The notes under the pieces are model-generated. The model was given only the letters and a program-made list of their open reading frames with translations, had not been told where the DNA came from and made no database searches. Shown here piece after piece: positions 44,527-58,655 of a stretch of 64,000 nt of DNA (within the stretch, counting starts at the first letter, position 1; every line of letters starts with the position of its first letter). The DNA is from Sporodiniella umbellata. Its lineage: Eukaryota; Mucoromycota; Mucoromycetes; Mucorales; Rhizopodaceae. The stretch is taken from positions 56,407 to 120,406 of the forward strand of contig JAIXMR010000087.1 in NCBI GenBank assembly GCA_025677835.1. Reading direction: 5' to 3'. Both the position numbers and the translations under genes were made by a program.

Positions 44527-45543
44527 TTAAAACTCTATTTTTTTGTAGTATTTACTAATTTGACCTTTTGAATGATCAGCAAAAGCATACAATTCGCTTG
44601 GAGTATCCTTACAAGCAGCACGGATTCGAGACGTCATTGACTCATCTACCGTGAAGAACACCCTTTTCATCTTACTCTTAATTAAGGACCAGAAGTTTTC
44701 AATTGGGTTGAGTTCAGGACTATAGAGTGGAAGGTACATATGGTTATATCCCCTTCTTATAATATTTCGCTGTAGCTATTTTTTTTTTTTTTTTGTAAAG
44801 ATAAATTTATTTATCAAAAAAGTCACACATTATAAAGGGGTGGAAAAAAAATCTATCACTAGATAGAAACCCTCCATATTTCCAATTTCATCCATAACAT
44901 CAAGAACTTCACTGATCAACTTAATATAATGCGCCAAAGTGGTACCCTTGGGTGTCGGCTTGTCATTATCTGGCTGATACTGCTCAACACCTTCATTCTC
45001 TTGTTGTTCTTCAACAGCAGCCTCGGCCTCGACATCTTTCTTCTTTTTTTGTTTGCCTCTGCCTTCTTTGGTTTCGGTTTTGTTGGCGCCGGCTTTCTGA
45101 GTGAAAGGTGGATGACTGTATCGGCCATCGCACCCAATATAGTGTGGGTAACTGTCCTTGCTACTGTTGTTTTTACCACTGGACATGTTCCAACACGACT
45201 CCAGGCAAAGCTTCTCCTCATATTGGTATGGAAACCACTCTCATCTATAAAGACGCAATTTTTAGTGAAGTCTATATTAGAACATTTCCAATCCATAAAC
45301 CATTTGTACCGCTCTTCGAAGTTTTTCAAATTGTTCCTCTTTTCGGATTCGAAGCGTGCAATGCTAACCGAAAGGTTACAGGTCGTCTTCGTATGGTAGT
45401 AGACCTGGGTCTTGCACAAAGAAAAATCCTCGAACTTTGCAACCAAATCATCAACCACCTCGGTTACTGTAACTTGCGGCTCCTCATCAACCAGTTTTTG
45501 AACATGTTGTTTAATATGTTGATTTATAAGGAAGATGAAAAAC
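44527..45543 (-). pseudogene. Tc1/IS630-type transposase, broken (S2 mirror copy)
   Basis: Same length and the same three lesions as the S1 copy (A-run frameshift, ~75-base disruption after the second Asp, frame change), so the lesions predate the inverted duplication. Confidence 0.8.
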
Positions 45544-45864
45544 TATGTATGTTTCACCAAATCAAGGAGTAAACACTTTCTAAACTTCCATCCGCCCTTT
45601 AACTAAAATAAAATTGGCGTGGTGTCAATTACTTTATGGGTCTCCTGATGAAATTTTCCACGTATCCCTCAATACACCATCCATGCGTCATTACAATTGA
45701 CAGGAGTGGCAAGAATGCTATCATTATGGAAGCTGAGGTATTAACAAACATTTGAGATTTAGGGTGCTTCAATTAATTTTCATGGGCCATTAAACAATCA
45801 TATTTTATTTATTTTCAACTTGATTACAAATAGTAATTTAAGCAATATGACCATTCATTTGTTA

Positions 45865-47574
45865 TTAACAGGTAAATTCAAGTGCACATAATCGATGTCT
45901 GTCTTTACTCGCGTGGATCAAACTGAAAATGGCTGAGTGAGTTGGGCGGCGCATCGACTCCCATGAATCATCGTTCACTGGTTTACAGAGACGCCAAAAC
46001 ACATCTGATACCATAAGTAACGTGCGAATGTTTTTCAAACTGAGAAAAACGGTCAAATCTTGTAAAGATGCAGGAAATGCAACACGACCAATTTCTTGCA
46101 TAATGTACATACCATCATGTCGTAAGCGCATTAAATAGAAGATGATGCTGAAGCCATTGATCTGGAAAGCCAAAGCTGCCTGCAATTTATTCATATCAAT
46201 TGTGTCTTTGCAAAAAGCTCCGAGACGAAGGAGATCAAGGCAGAGAGCGTGGTTGTCAGTTGTGGGGCGCGCCAATTTAACTTCTCCAAATCCAAGACTT
46301 GGACCGAAATCTCTTTGTTGTATTTTGAAATTGTTGCATCAGGGCGCTTGTCAGCACTTTCATTACAAGTAACATTTGACCATCGTAAAAGAATATTTTT
46401 ATCAGGGTCCGAAAAGAGTGCAGACAGGAGTGGGTCGAAATACATTGTGAATAGTTCGCATTCCCCTAATGATTGCTTGTTTTTTATGGGAAACAGTGGC
46501 AGCTTACGCATACTATTACAAAATTGTCAGTTTTATTCTTTACAAGATAAAACCTCAATCCCACTTTTCAAAGTGACTTACCATGCTTTTATTCCTAAGA
46601 TGAGTGATTTTTGAATTGGACAAAGGTCTTTTCCGAGCGTTAATAACTCGATTTCCGCATCGTCTTTACTTTGATTGTTGCTTTCAACATTGTTCATAAT
46701 TCGACTCCACTTGGTAAACACATCATTACTCATGTCTTGCATTGGGTCCAAACACTCTTTCAAAAGATATGAATCCAAATCATGCAAAATCTCTTCAGTA
46801 AAAATGTTAATGACGAGCTGGCTGTGTTGCTCCGGTGCCAAGAGGAGGATATTCGACAGGCTCAGAAGCTCATGGATGGACGATTCGATGAGAAACAAAT
46901 GATCGGTTGATATTTGTGCCACGGCCTGCTTGAACTTTGTAAACAATAGTGCTATATCTACCTCCTTGAAAAGCCAAGGAGCAAGGACAGGGGAGTTTCC
47001 GACATCTTGTATATTAGTATTTTGTGCTGGATTGACGGGCGACAGTGATGATGGCGATTTATTGCCGCTATTGACTGTAGTACTAGTGTACGATGATGGC
47101 AATGTAGAATTGCTACTGCTTGGTTCTGAATCAGTCGGCAACGACGACGATGGTGCTATAGATTCTTCAGAAGATAATACTGGTTTATCTGTTGGTTCAT
47201 CTCTTGACATGGAGGTAAGTATTTCTAACGCGTCTTGTGCACTATCAGATACGTATTGAGTGCATCCTTCCTGAACGTCAAGTTGAGTTTTTTTGTTTAT
47301 CCTATCGATCCAGAACTTTTATACTCTTTAGTGTGCCTCCAGGTCGTCAATTCTGAAGTTAAACGTTCGCTATCATCTTCGAAAATGTCTTTACTAATTA
47401 TTGAGCAGTATCTGCTCAATGCATACTGTTTATTTATAATGCCATACTTTTCCACAAACGATGCCAAAGTAAGATCATCTTTATTATCAAAGCACCATTG
47501 AATATCAGCAGAAAGTACACGATTCTTTTTGTTTGATGAACTTTTTTTGGTACAGAGATTGAAGCTCGCTTCAT
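45865..47574 (-). pseudogene. PD-(D/E)XK-like gene, S2 mirror copy with two one-base deletions
   Basis: Corresponds to exons 46583..47574 and 45865..46513 on the minus strand. Compared with the S1 copy, an A5 run is A4 near 47,321 (KEYKK-FW region) and another A5 is A4 near 46,325 (between the RPD and GEVK halves). Both shift the frame. All other motifs, including the splice sites, are kept. Because both changes are in homopolymers, consensus error is a real alternative to genuine decay. Confidence 0.7.
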
Positions 47575-47639
47575 TTGGTCACAAAAAATATGTAGAAAAG
47601 AGTGTAGTTTTTTTTTTTATTTTTCAAAAGCATCATGAA

Positions 47640-50600
47640 TTGCTTGTCGTACCTAAACTAATCCCAATTGACTCCACTCCGGCTTCCAATGTGATACATG
47701 CTCTCTGAGCCACGCTTTATTTTTAGAATATAATAACAATAATAATAACTTGTTTCCCTTTCCTCCCTATATATTTCTAATGCTAGCTGATATAATATAT
47801 AGTTTAATTTCTTTTTTTTTTTTTTTTTTTTTTTTTTGGGTTCGAGATCTTGATAAAGTGTAAGCTACCACCATCGTTTATACCGTGGGCAGGTATGTAT
47901 CACATTTTCAACCTTCGTTTCGTCAACATTAGTATTGCTTGTCGTACCTAACTAATCCCAATTGACTCCGGCTTCCAATGTGATACATGCTCTCTGAGCC
48001 ACGCTTTATTTTTAGAATATAATAATAATAATAACTTGTTTCCCCTATATTTTTCTAAGCCACGCATCGAGGATAAAACTATGGATGATATCAACAGCTC
48101 CAATGGAACAAAGACCTATACAGAAGATGAAGTATTACAACTCTTTCAACAATTTAGAAATGAAGAAAGACTCAACATTCAAAGCGAAAGAGAGGAATGT
48201 TCATTAACAGAAGACATACTTGCCACTTTGGAAACAAGTTCGACACAGCAACTACAAGAAAAATTTCGAAAATATAAACGAGAACTCACCAAATACGCAT
48301 CAGACGACTGGACAAAAGCAAAGGAGATTAATAAATCGCTCTTACCAAAGCTTAAAATTACACGGTGGAAACAATACAGGTTGTCTCATCCATTTATAAA
48401 GGATCAGAAGCCATCCGAACCATTGGAAGAGGAGCAACAGAAATATTTGAGCAACTCAACATTATTAAAGAGGGAGAAGTTTTCAGAGATGAAGCTCGCA
48501 CGATATTGGAAGAAGCATGGGAGAGTGCACGACAACTCGCTATTTTCTCTTGGGCACAAAGTAAACAACAAGACGATGAAGCAAGAGACTACGCATTAAA
48601 GCACTCAAACTTCGGCCAGTCTCAAACACCTGGAAACAAAAGATTCAAGAATTTCTGGGCTTTTACCTTCAACACCAAAAAGATGAAGATTTCAGTACCT
48701 CAATTGAAAATCAACAACACTCTAAAGAGAATCAGACAGACAAAGAAGATGACCGCCATTTCATGTCAATGGATAGCGGGGCTATTAGGGAAGATTACGT
48801 CAATGATTACAGCCATTGGAGAAGCGCTGCTTCACATCAGATATCTGCAACGAGACCTGGCCAGAACTCTACAATTGGACCAACAAAATTGGGAAACCAA
48901 ATGCAAGTTGTCCTTTACCGGCCACCAAGAACTAGATTGGTGGGAGACGTTCCTCGAGAAAAAGAATGGTTTACCAATTCACACACCAAGTCAAACAATC
49001 CAGCCTTACAGATATACGTGGACGCATCGAATACCGGGTGGGGTGTCAGCTCAAACCACGTGAAAGAATATAGATTTTGGAACCAAGAAGAAAAAAATCG
49101 ATCAATAAACGTACGCGAATTGAAGACCATTTTGTTTGCCCTACAACGTCATGCAGTAAAATACAGAGATACTACAATACGGATATTTCAGACAACCTAA
49201 CGGTTTTGAAATACATAACCAAGTCGGGGGAACATCGTCGGTATTACTTCAAGACCTAGCGATACAGATCCAAAATCTATGCAACAAATACATTCTACAA
49301 ACATTATATCAACATATACCAGGTATCCACAACACAGAAGCGGATGCACTCAGCCGAAAGAAAATTCCGTTCCACGAGTCCAAAATTCCATCAAAAATGT
49401 TTACAATGATCGAAAAGAAATGGGGAAAGATGTCCATCGACGCCTTTGTAGCGAGGCACAATCATCAACTCCCACAGTATTGGACACTACATCAGGACCC
49501 GACAGCAGCGGCAATAGATGCATTCCAACAAGACTGGAGGAGGCGAGGTTTATACCTCTACCCACCTTGGAAGTTGATACCGAAAGTATTAAAAAGATAA
49601 AACAACAACGACTATCGGACGCGGTTATAGTAACCCCAATGTGGCCGAGTCAGTACTGGTACCCAATGATCTTGCAAATGAAACACCGCGACAAACCAAT
49701 AGTATAGAAAATCAATCGAAGGTGGTACCTAGCCGCTTGGAGATTATCAACGACTACAGGAAAAAAGCTGGTTTAGATGAAAAAACAATCTTATTTCTAG
49801 ACAGGAAGATACGAATATCAACAAGCCGAGCTTATGATAGAGGATGGATACACTGGGTTAACTGGTGCAATAAAAACAACATTAATCTGGAAGAATACAA
49901 TACAGTCAATGTGCTAAGATTCCTGCGAGCAAACCATCAATATAGCAACACACACCTCAACGGCTTACGATCAGCAATTATGTCAGTATTTTCAGTTATA
50001 CATGAAGACAAACTACCAACTGCAGAAAACACTGTGATTAAAGATTTCTTCACAGCAAAAAGAAAATCAGAAGTCAAGATTCCGTCACACCACCAATTAT
50101 TTACTTGGGATGTAACGATTCTACTTCAATACATTCAGACTAAGCTGTCACCGTCTGATCAACTTTCACTTCAACAATTACAAACAAAGACGATATTGTT
50201 ATTATGCATGGCAACTATGTGGCGCCCACGATCTGATATTGGTAGACTGCAATATCAAGATGTACAAATAAAGTCTGAAGGTTCGCAATACAGTATCACT
50301 TTACATTCAAGAGAACCAAAAGAAACACAAGTCAAATCAACTACACTAGGGAATATACCGACCAAGAAATCTGTTCAATACATACACTAATGAAATTTAT
50401 TACCAAGACAGCAGTACTAAGACAACACTTACCAACAAATCACACCTTAGAGTGTCGTCACATAACAGCTATAAATGTGTATCTATATCATATTGATATT
50501 TTTCTTTTCTACATAGTTTTCATATATATAACATTGATATGTGATATCAGTTAATTATGAATGAAATCTTAATTATATACTGATTGATAAATTACATAAA

Positions 50601-51240
50601 GATTATAGATTATATAGTGTGCTCCTTATTATATTTGTTTCGAATCGTCTCATTCATCTATTCCTTCGGTAGCGAAGGTGCAATCCGAGAATTTTTTTTT
50701 CTTTCAAAAACATTCATTGAAAAAAGCACGTTGTAAGTTCTTTAGCAACTTACACCTTATTTTTTTTTTCTATTGTATATCTACCGCTTTTTTATAATAA
50801 CAATAACTATATAGAAAGGTTTTGATACAAGCCGTATCGTTACTCTTATTCCTCACCTATCTAGATCAAACAGAAAAACCTAGTACATCTGTAAAACCTA
50901 CTACTGTGGCCAACTGGATCAAGGAGGCAATGAAACAAGCTGACAAGCACATTCAATACGAGCAGCTTCGTATACAAAAGCCGCCGAGTTAGGAAATAAC
51001 ATTCAAGCTGTCAAGAAACACGCCAACTGGAGCTTGAATTCAGATACATTTGAAAAATTTTATTTCAAGCCATCTAGTCAAAAATCATCAACTGCAATCA
51101 TCAATAATTCCATTTTTTCAACTACGGAGAAACGTATCACGTTTTCAGCCTTCGTTTCGTCAACATTGGTAAATTAACGCGTTACGTCATTAACTGAGTC
51201 TGAGTCATTTTTTTTTTATTTCGAAAGCGTCATTATCATG
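47640..51240 (+). mobile_element. DIRS-like element, S2 mirror copy
   Basis: Plus-strand copy with Gag-like ATG at 48,081, RNase H region about 48,640-49,710 and recombinase about 49,690-51,195. It shows several one-base homopolymer differences from S1 (A5 to A4 near 48,354, a T/A run near 48,594, G6 to G5 near 49,228) that fragment the frames. In contrast, the A run near 49,786 is in register here, so PSRLEIINDYRKKAGLDE runs directly into the recombinase, probably the ancestral state. The amber codon after DKPIV is present, as in S1. Confidence 0.78.
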
Positions 51241-51242
51241 TT

Positions 51243-53330
51243 TGGCTATTAATTTTTTCTTCTCTTGAGTACACTGTCCGTCCAACACATCAGACTACGA
51301 AACGTGAATACTACTTGTACATTATATTCTAATATACCAGTCTTTTTTTTTTATGGTCAGGTAATCACTTTATATATATAGTCAAAAAGGTAGCATTTTT
51401 TTTTGCTTGAGCAGCATGAGAGATGCTTCGGACTAGTAGGTTTTGTTTTTTATTTAAACGACTTTACCGAAAGCTGATGATACTGTCCCTATGATGGAAA
51501 ACTTTCAACAGTTGGAAATCTTGGAAACAGGTTCTCTCATGTGTCTGGAATGCTTCGGACTAGTAGGTTTTGTTTTTTATTTAAACGACTTTACCGAAAG
51601 CTGATGATACTGTCCCTATGATGGAAAACTTTCAACAGTCGGAAATCTTGGAAACAGGTTTCCAGACAGCTCATAGCTTGTACTCTCTGTAAACAATAGG
51701 CAACAAAAGTTTAAACTTGGTTCCTTATTACGGTTTTGCAGCCACCTTCAACCCAAAGACCGTATGTCCCATGAATAGAACATTACTGAGGTGAGTTGAT
51801 GAATGTACATAAAAACAATCAATTTGTATGGCTATTAATTTTTTCTTCTCTTGAGTACACTGCCCGTCCAACACATCAGACTACGAAAAAGGTAGCATTT
51901 TTTTTTGCTTGAGCAGCATGAGAGATGCTTCGGACTAGTAGGTTTTGTTTTTTATTTAAACGACTTTACCGAAAGCTGATGATACTGTCCCTATGATGGA
52001 AAACTTTCAACAGTTGGAAATCTTGGAAACAGGTTCTCTCATGTGTCTGGAATGCTTCGGACTAGTAGGTTTTGTTTTTTATTTAAACGACTTTACCGAA
52101 AGCTGATGATACTGTCCCTATGATGGAAAACTTTCAACAGTCGGAAATCTTGGAAACAGGTTTCCAGACAGCTCATAGCTTGTACTCTCTGTAAACAATA
52201 GGCAACAAAAGTTTAAACTTGGTTCCTTATTACGGTTTTGCAGCCACCTTCAACCCAAAGACCGTATGTCCCATGAATAGAACATTACTGAGGTGAGTTG
52301 ATGAATGTACATAAAAACAATCAATTTGTATGGCTATTAATTTTTTCTTCTCTTGAGTACACTGCCCGTCCAACACATCAGACTACGAAAAAGGTAGCAT
52401 TTTTTTTTGCTTGAGCAGCATGAGAGATGCTTCGGACTAGTAGGTTTTGTTTTTTATTTAAACGACTTTACCGAAAGCTGATGATACTGTCCCTATGATG
52501 GAAAACTTTCAACAGTTGGAAATCTTGGAAACAGGTTCTCTCATGTGTCTGGAATGCTTCGGACTAGTAGGTTTTGTTTTTTATTTAAACGACTTTACCG
52601 AAAGCTGATGATACTGTCCCTATGATGGAAAACTTTCAACAGTCGGAAATCTTGGAAACAGGTTTCCAGACAGCTCATAGCTTGTACTCTCTGTAAACAA
52701 TAGGCAACAAAAGTTTAAACTTGGTTCCTTATTACGGTTTTGCAGCCACCTTCAACCCAAAGACCGTATGTCCCATGAATAGAACATTACTGAGGTGAGT
52801 TGATGAATGTACATAAAAACAATCAATTTGTATGGCTATTAATTTTTTCTTCTCTTGAGTACACTGCCCGTCCAACACATCAGACTACGAAAAAGGTAGC
52901 ATTTTTTTTTGCTTGAGCAGCATGAGAGATGCTTCGGACTAGTAGGTTTTGTTTTTTATTTAAACGACTTTACCGAAAGCTGATGATACTGTCCCTATGA
53001 TGGAAAACTTTCAACAGTTGGAAATCTTGGAAACAGGTTCTCTCATGTGTCTGGAATGCTTCGGACTAGTAGGTTTTGTTTTTTATTTAAACGACTTTAC
53101 CGAAAGCTGATGATACTGTCCCTATGATGGAAAACTTTCAACAGTTGGAAATCTTGGAAACAGGTTTCCAGACAGCTCATAGCTTGTACTCTCTGTAAAC
53201 AATAGGCAACAAAAGTTTAAACTTGGTTCCTTATTACGGTTTTGCAGCCACCTTCAACCCAAAGACCGTATGTCCCATGAATAGAACATTACTGAGGTGA
53301 TTTGATAAATGTACATAAAAACAATCAATT
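51243..53330. repeat. 502-bp tandem repeat, four units (S2)
   Basis: Units end at about 51,825, 52,327, 52,829 and 53,331 (step 502). This is one unit more than S1 and accounts for the ~485-base offset between mirrored coordinates on the two sides of the palindrome. Confidence 0.92.
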
Positions 53331-53752
53331 TGTATGTACGCTGTAATAATCAAACGAAAAGTAACTTACCAAAACTTTTCTATCTATAACATTATAGGAC
53401 TTGACTATTTATTGATAATCTTCAAGTGCGTTCTTCAAAGTTTGCTCACGCTACTATGCTTTTTACTTTTCAGAGGGACACCATGTATTACAAGCCAAAG
53501 CACTTTGATATCTGTACCAATATACAAATATGCCACCTTTACTGAAGTATGAGTTGAAAAAGCACAATCGTGTTGCTGTTCATCATCTGAAGTTCTAATA
53601 GGATTCAATTGTAGATGAAAGTTGTTTGTGTTGGAGATTCATAGCAAACAGAAGTCCCTTTGGATAGAAACCTCTTTAGTTGATCTGTCTGAAGATGGGG
53701 CTTTATATGAAGTGAATAAAAGAAACCTAGTTTTGTTCGTATATTATTTGTA
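53331..53752. other. spacer S2 segment without recognised gene
   Basis: Mirror of 29,953-30,365. One base differs near 53,672 (CCTCTTTAG for CCCCTTTAG). Confidence 0.4.
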
Positions 53753-54137
53753 AAGATGAAAAGGGTGTTCTTCACGGTAGGTGAGTCAATGACGTCTCGA
53801 ATCCGTGCTGCTTGTAAGGATACTCCAAGCGAATTGTATGCTTTTGCTGATCATTCAAAAGGTCAAATTAGTAAATACTACAAAAAAATAGAGTTTTAAT
53901 AAATAAAGTCAGAAGCCATCATTCAAAAACTAATCACTTTAAACAATATGAAGTATTGCTTCTAAGCATTAGGGTTTTTTTTTTTACTGGCTTCTGTACA
54001 TAACTCATAACGACGTATTCTTTTTTCCAGCGAGCAACAAATTATACCGGAAAAAGTGTACGTCCGAAAACCAAGTAAAAATACTGTAAGTGACCAAGTG
54101 AAGTTCAGAAAAGTGACCAATTGACGGCGGAAATACA
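53753..54137 (+). pseudogene. truncated transposase 3' tail (S2 end)
   Basis: The last ~48 codons (stop at 53,897-53,899) plus the transposon 3' end, as at 29,567-29,952. Confidence 0.75.
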
Positions 54138-54972
54138 GTAAATTAGCTTTTTGCGCTTTTCGTTTTTTAATTTCCGTAAGTAAACAAAGGAAAAAAAAAA
54201 CTAACAACAGCCTTTACGCGTTCCTTGCTTCCCCTTCCTTCTTTATCTTTTAGCAAAAGTCATAAAGCAAGCTTATAGCTACCCATAGAGATGCGTATTG
54301 CCGGTTTGATCTCTTTCATGACGCGCTTGAAAGCAGGTTTTGTAAAGCAGAAGGCTATCATCTGTGTTACATATGATAAGGAAAGCACCTATTGCCGTCT
54401 TTTTTTTTTTTTAGTCTTTTTTTGGGCCAAGTAGCCCAAAGGTTTCTTTTAATGAAGACTTTCATAGTAAAGTTTTTTTTTTTTTTTTGTAAGAAAAAAA
54501 ACTACTACTCTCGTAAGCTTTCCTTAATATCTAACGTAGCCTATCATTTTACAAGTGGCCAAAGCTTTTTCTTCTGTAAGAGGCAAAAGCCAAATCGGAA
54601 ACAAGTCTTTCAACGATCTAAGCTCCGCCAGCGATTGCCTTGGATCTTGCCTACATTGTGAACATGTCTTCAAAAAAGAGAGCACCATGAAAGTAAATGA
54701 GACGTCTTGAATAAGGCTTGAAAAACAAGACGGCTTCTTTTTTTTTTTCTTTTTGTGTTCATGAGATTTTTCAATTGGTGTTAGCGTAAGATTACTCTCA
54801 AATTTGTTTGGATTGCTAGTAGCGCCAACTTTCGTTTTTTTTTTAAGGTCAAGGCGTTCTCTAAAGTGTATTGAGCGATTATTTTATAAATGTGAGTAGC
54901 TTATAAATCCATGCTTGGTGTATAGTCTTGATTCAGAGCATAAAATACAAGACTAACAGGCTGAACAAATAC

Positions 54973-55012
<40 letters not shown>

Positions 55013-55625
55013 GTGTACAGAGACAAAATGAGAGTAGTGTCCACAATAGTCTTTTAAAAAAATAAAAGTCTTTCACTATTTTATTTTATTTGTATTTTTT
55101 CATTTAATGTTTAATGTGGTGGTTTTCGCAAGTTTTCCTTCTTGAGGTCATTTTCGCAAGTTTCCTTCTTGAGGTTATTTTCGCAAGTTTCCTTCTTGGG
55201 GTTTTCGCAAGTTTGCCTCTTGATGTTTTTACAAGTTTGCATCTTGGAATAAGTACAAAGAAACAAAATAAATTCGAAAATCTGCCTCCTTTTTATACTT
55301 TTTTTTGGTTATCTAAACCGTCACATTCATCACATTCCTGCTGTAATGGGCAAAATATCGGAGATTTAAGTTTCACGCCATAATCTTGCCGTCATTTTGC
55401 ACTATATTTACAGTATCTCGTCAAGCTACCATATTAGCTGTACATATAGTGGCCATTGAAAAAAATATAGAAGCGTTTATGTTTGAAAGTACATGGTCAC
55501 TACTTTCTTATAATTTGAATGTCACAACTCTATAGATTCAAACCCTGTTAAAAACATTACAGAGTGCTGGTTGCTAGATTTACCTAATAACAAATAGACT
55601 TGAACAAAAGCAACGCATAGGTACC
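54138..55625 (+). repeat. LIR-C left arm
   Basis: Shares with LIR-A left, against the B arms, the GTAAGATT (about 54,786) and CACGCC (about 55,376) variants, and has its own TTCATCAC at about 55,327. Confidence 0.95.
55111..55242 (-). CDS. Cys-repeat ORF (copy 5 of 6)
   Basis: Frame intact and identical in translation to the other copies. Confidence 0.35.
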   Translation of the reverse strand: MQTCKNIKRQTCENPKKETCENNLKKETCENDLKKENLRKPPH

Positions 55626-58000
55626 AATTTCACATAAAAAAAAGGCTTCACTAAAATATTTGCCTAATTAATACTTTTATCCAATAGAAAATGAACTTGT
55701 AAGAAATAAGTATTGTTGAAATGACTGAGGATTTGTTAGTTAAACCATGTGTTCTTTTTGAAGAATAGGGATTTGGGTAGCAAGCCTACTTATAGCCTGT
55801 ATCGTCAATACCATTGATACTATTAGTCATATAGAAACTAATTGTTTATCAACGCTAGTAGCACTATCAGTAACACACAAAAAAAAAAATAGTAAAGGGC
55901 TATAGAAGCTCTGAAGAATGTCATTCAAACATTATAAAGCGACTGTTTATTATAGTTTATCAACAACCATTTTGCTTATATATAGCAAAGTTACCTCTGA
56001 AAATAGCCTTATATATCCAATTGATTTTTCAGTCGATAATAGTCTTTTATTATTGACTACAAGTTGGATACACCAACTGTGTTACCGATTTCTCTTCACC
56101 AACTGTAAGAAGTAAAAAAATTTAAAAACTTTCAAACCTAAGGCTAAAGCAACGACACCAAAAATCTCCCTAGTACGTCTCCGCAAAAGACCAAAAAAAA
56201 AAAGCCCCTTATCAAACAATACTAGTGAGAAATCAGTCCAGAAAAAGACAAGTTTAACGAGACTGAATAAAGATAGTTTTTATTTGGGTACCAGTATCAA
56301 GCTTATTTATACTGTTTAAGAAAAAGACCTGGGCCTTTGCCGTAGTTGTTCTTTATAACTAAAAGTGGATTATTCTTGTAAACCTGACGAGGATGTTTTC
56401 TCTTTCTTAATTGGTTGTGGTGCTTTCGGTACAATCTTATAATGGGCGGACTGTCTAGATCTCAAAATACAAAGAGAAATAATTAATTAGATATGTATCA
56501 CGTCTGTGTTATAAATCTCGTATAGACATATCTTAATATGGGTAGTTACTAAGTAAGGTACGTGATACATGTAGTTGCAACCGATTAGAGAATACTGTCA
56601 TACTTGATGTGTACTTAAAGATTCCAGGTTTACTCATATGTAACTTATTATTTCTTCGTTTAAATTATTCAAAGTGTATTCAAAGGTGAGTCGGAACACG
56701 ACAACTAGAAACTGTGGTAGCAAAAATTCCGGAGACAGCCTTGAGCGACTTCATAATAGTGAATAAACGATATACAACGACGGAGCGAGCTATCCTTTCT
56801 CTCATAAATTGCAGCGGTAGTGATTTTTACCGACGTATCCGACTCAGAATAGATAGTATACAGTAACCAAATGACAACAAGCGAAAGGACCAAACAAAAA
56901 GTATCCTAACACCTCAATTGCAAAGAGCTGCTAGTGTTATGTAAATGTCTGTTACTGAAGAGAAAAAAAGATACAGTGCTACAAATTTACTACGGCAATG
57001 CATCTTCAATAGCATGCGTCAAAAAATCGGAGGGAGCAGGATTCATAGGTTGAAGAAGCTCGTTTCCAAAATATGAGACTATTTTCTTCAAACTTTTATC
57101 ATGATTTACTCTATACCAGTCTTGAAACCATTAAACGCACCATTCAGGTAGGCGATATAGTAAAACAAATGAAGGATAGGTCCGTTTTTTCTACCGGTAC
57201 CTAGACAATATTTGGAGCCCACGTCGTCTGGAATACTTCGCGAATAAATAGAAATACCTATCAAGCAAAAAGACCAGCTGGAAACGAGGTTCAAAAGCAT
57301 TTTCACTTAATCTCTGGACTAGGGTATTCATATGCCCTTCCTGGAATATGATGCAACTATGTCTACAGCATTTTGGTTGATTCCCATCTAGTGCAACAAT
57401 GTAAAAACCAGAATAGTTGTGACAACATAATACCTCATACTGATAGTATAGATAAAAAACAAACCACTAATCTTCCTATGAAGTATAAATTTTCTCCTTT
57501 AAGAGAAGATAATTTATAAAAGAAAACCCAAAATAGCGACTCTTGATATGAAGTACAAGAGGCAGTAACTAGAAGAAAGAGAATATAATTAGCGCATTAT
57601 GGTAGTCTTCTTGAACCTAAAAGCTATTTCACAATTAAAACAGCAATCAGTAATATAACAAAGAGTACTTGCTTGGCGGCAGGCGCATAGGCGTGATCTT
57701 ATAAAATCCATATCCATCTACCCTTTTCAACTATTTTTCAGGATTAAGGACCTGTAGGCACAAATGAATGTAACAACTTTAGCAGTACTTAAGGGAGTAC
57801 GAAAGATTACTACAAGGTTTTTGGGCTACGTTTTGCATATTTGGCAACTTTGAAAACCACTATTGAGAGTAGGAGACGACTCTAAATGTGTATCAAGAGT
57901 TATGTGAGTATTACTGCTTTAACTTAGTGCAGTAAAATTTACCACAGTATTGCGATAAACTTTATATTAACACTTACAAAGGATCTCATTATTTAAAATC
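55626..58000 (-). other. LIR-C core, same orientation as B
   Basis: Three bases shorter than A and B. One difference lies near 56,850, where B reads GATAGATGATAG and C GATAGATAG, with an adjacent G-to-A change. No gene recognised. Confidence 0.8.
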
Positions 58001-58614
58001 GGTACCTATGCGTTGCTTTTGTTCAAGTCTATTTGTTATTAGGTAAATCTAGCAACCAGCACTCTGTAATGTTTTTAACAGGGTTTGAATCTATAGAGTT
58101 GTGACATTCAAATTATAAGAAAAGTAGTGACCATGTACTTTCAAACATAAACGCTTCTATATTTTTTTCAATGGCCACTATATGTACAGCTAATATGGTA
58201 GCTTGACGAGATACTGTAAATATAGTGCAAAATGACGGCAAGATTATGGCGCGAAACTTAAATCTCCGATATTTTGCCCATTACAGCAGGAATGTGATAA
58301 ATGTGACGGTTTAGATAACCAAAAAAAAGTATAAAAAGGAGGCAGATTTTCGAATTTATTTTGTTTCTTTGTACTTATTCCAAGATGCAAACTTGTAAAA
58401 ACATCAAGAGGCAAACTTGCGAAAACCCCAAGAAGGAAACTTGCGAAAATAACCTCAAGAAGGAAACTTGCGAAAATGACCTCAAGAAGGAAAACTTGCG
58501 AAAACCACCACATTAAACATTAAATGAAAAAATACAAATAAAATAAAATAGTGAAAGACTTTTATTTTTTTAAAAGACTATTGTGGACACTACTCTCATT
58601 TTGTCTCTGTACAC

Positions 58615-58655
<41 letters not shown>

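Noticed and set aside
47838..47895. tRNA-like B-box (GGGTTCGAGATC) next to a poly-T run, mirrored at 35,330-35,380
   Set aside because: No A box or cloverleaf lies upstream (only poly-T), and the last B-box positions do not fit. Probably chance or a trace of a tRNA-derived repeat.
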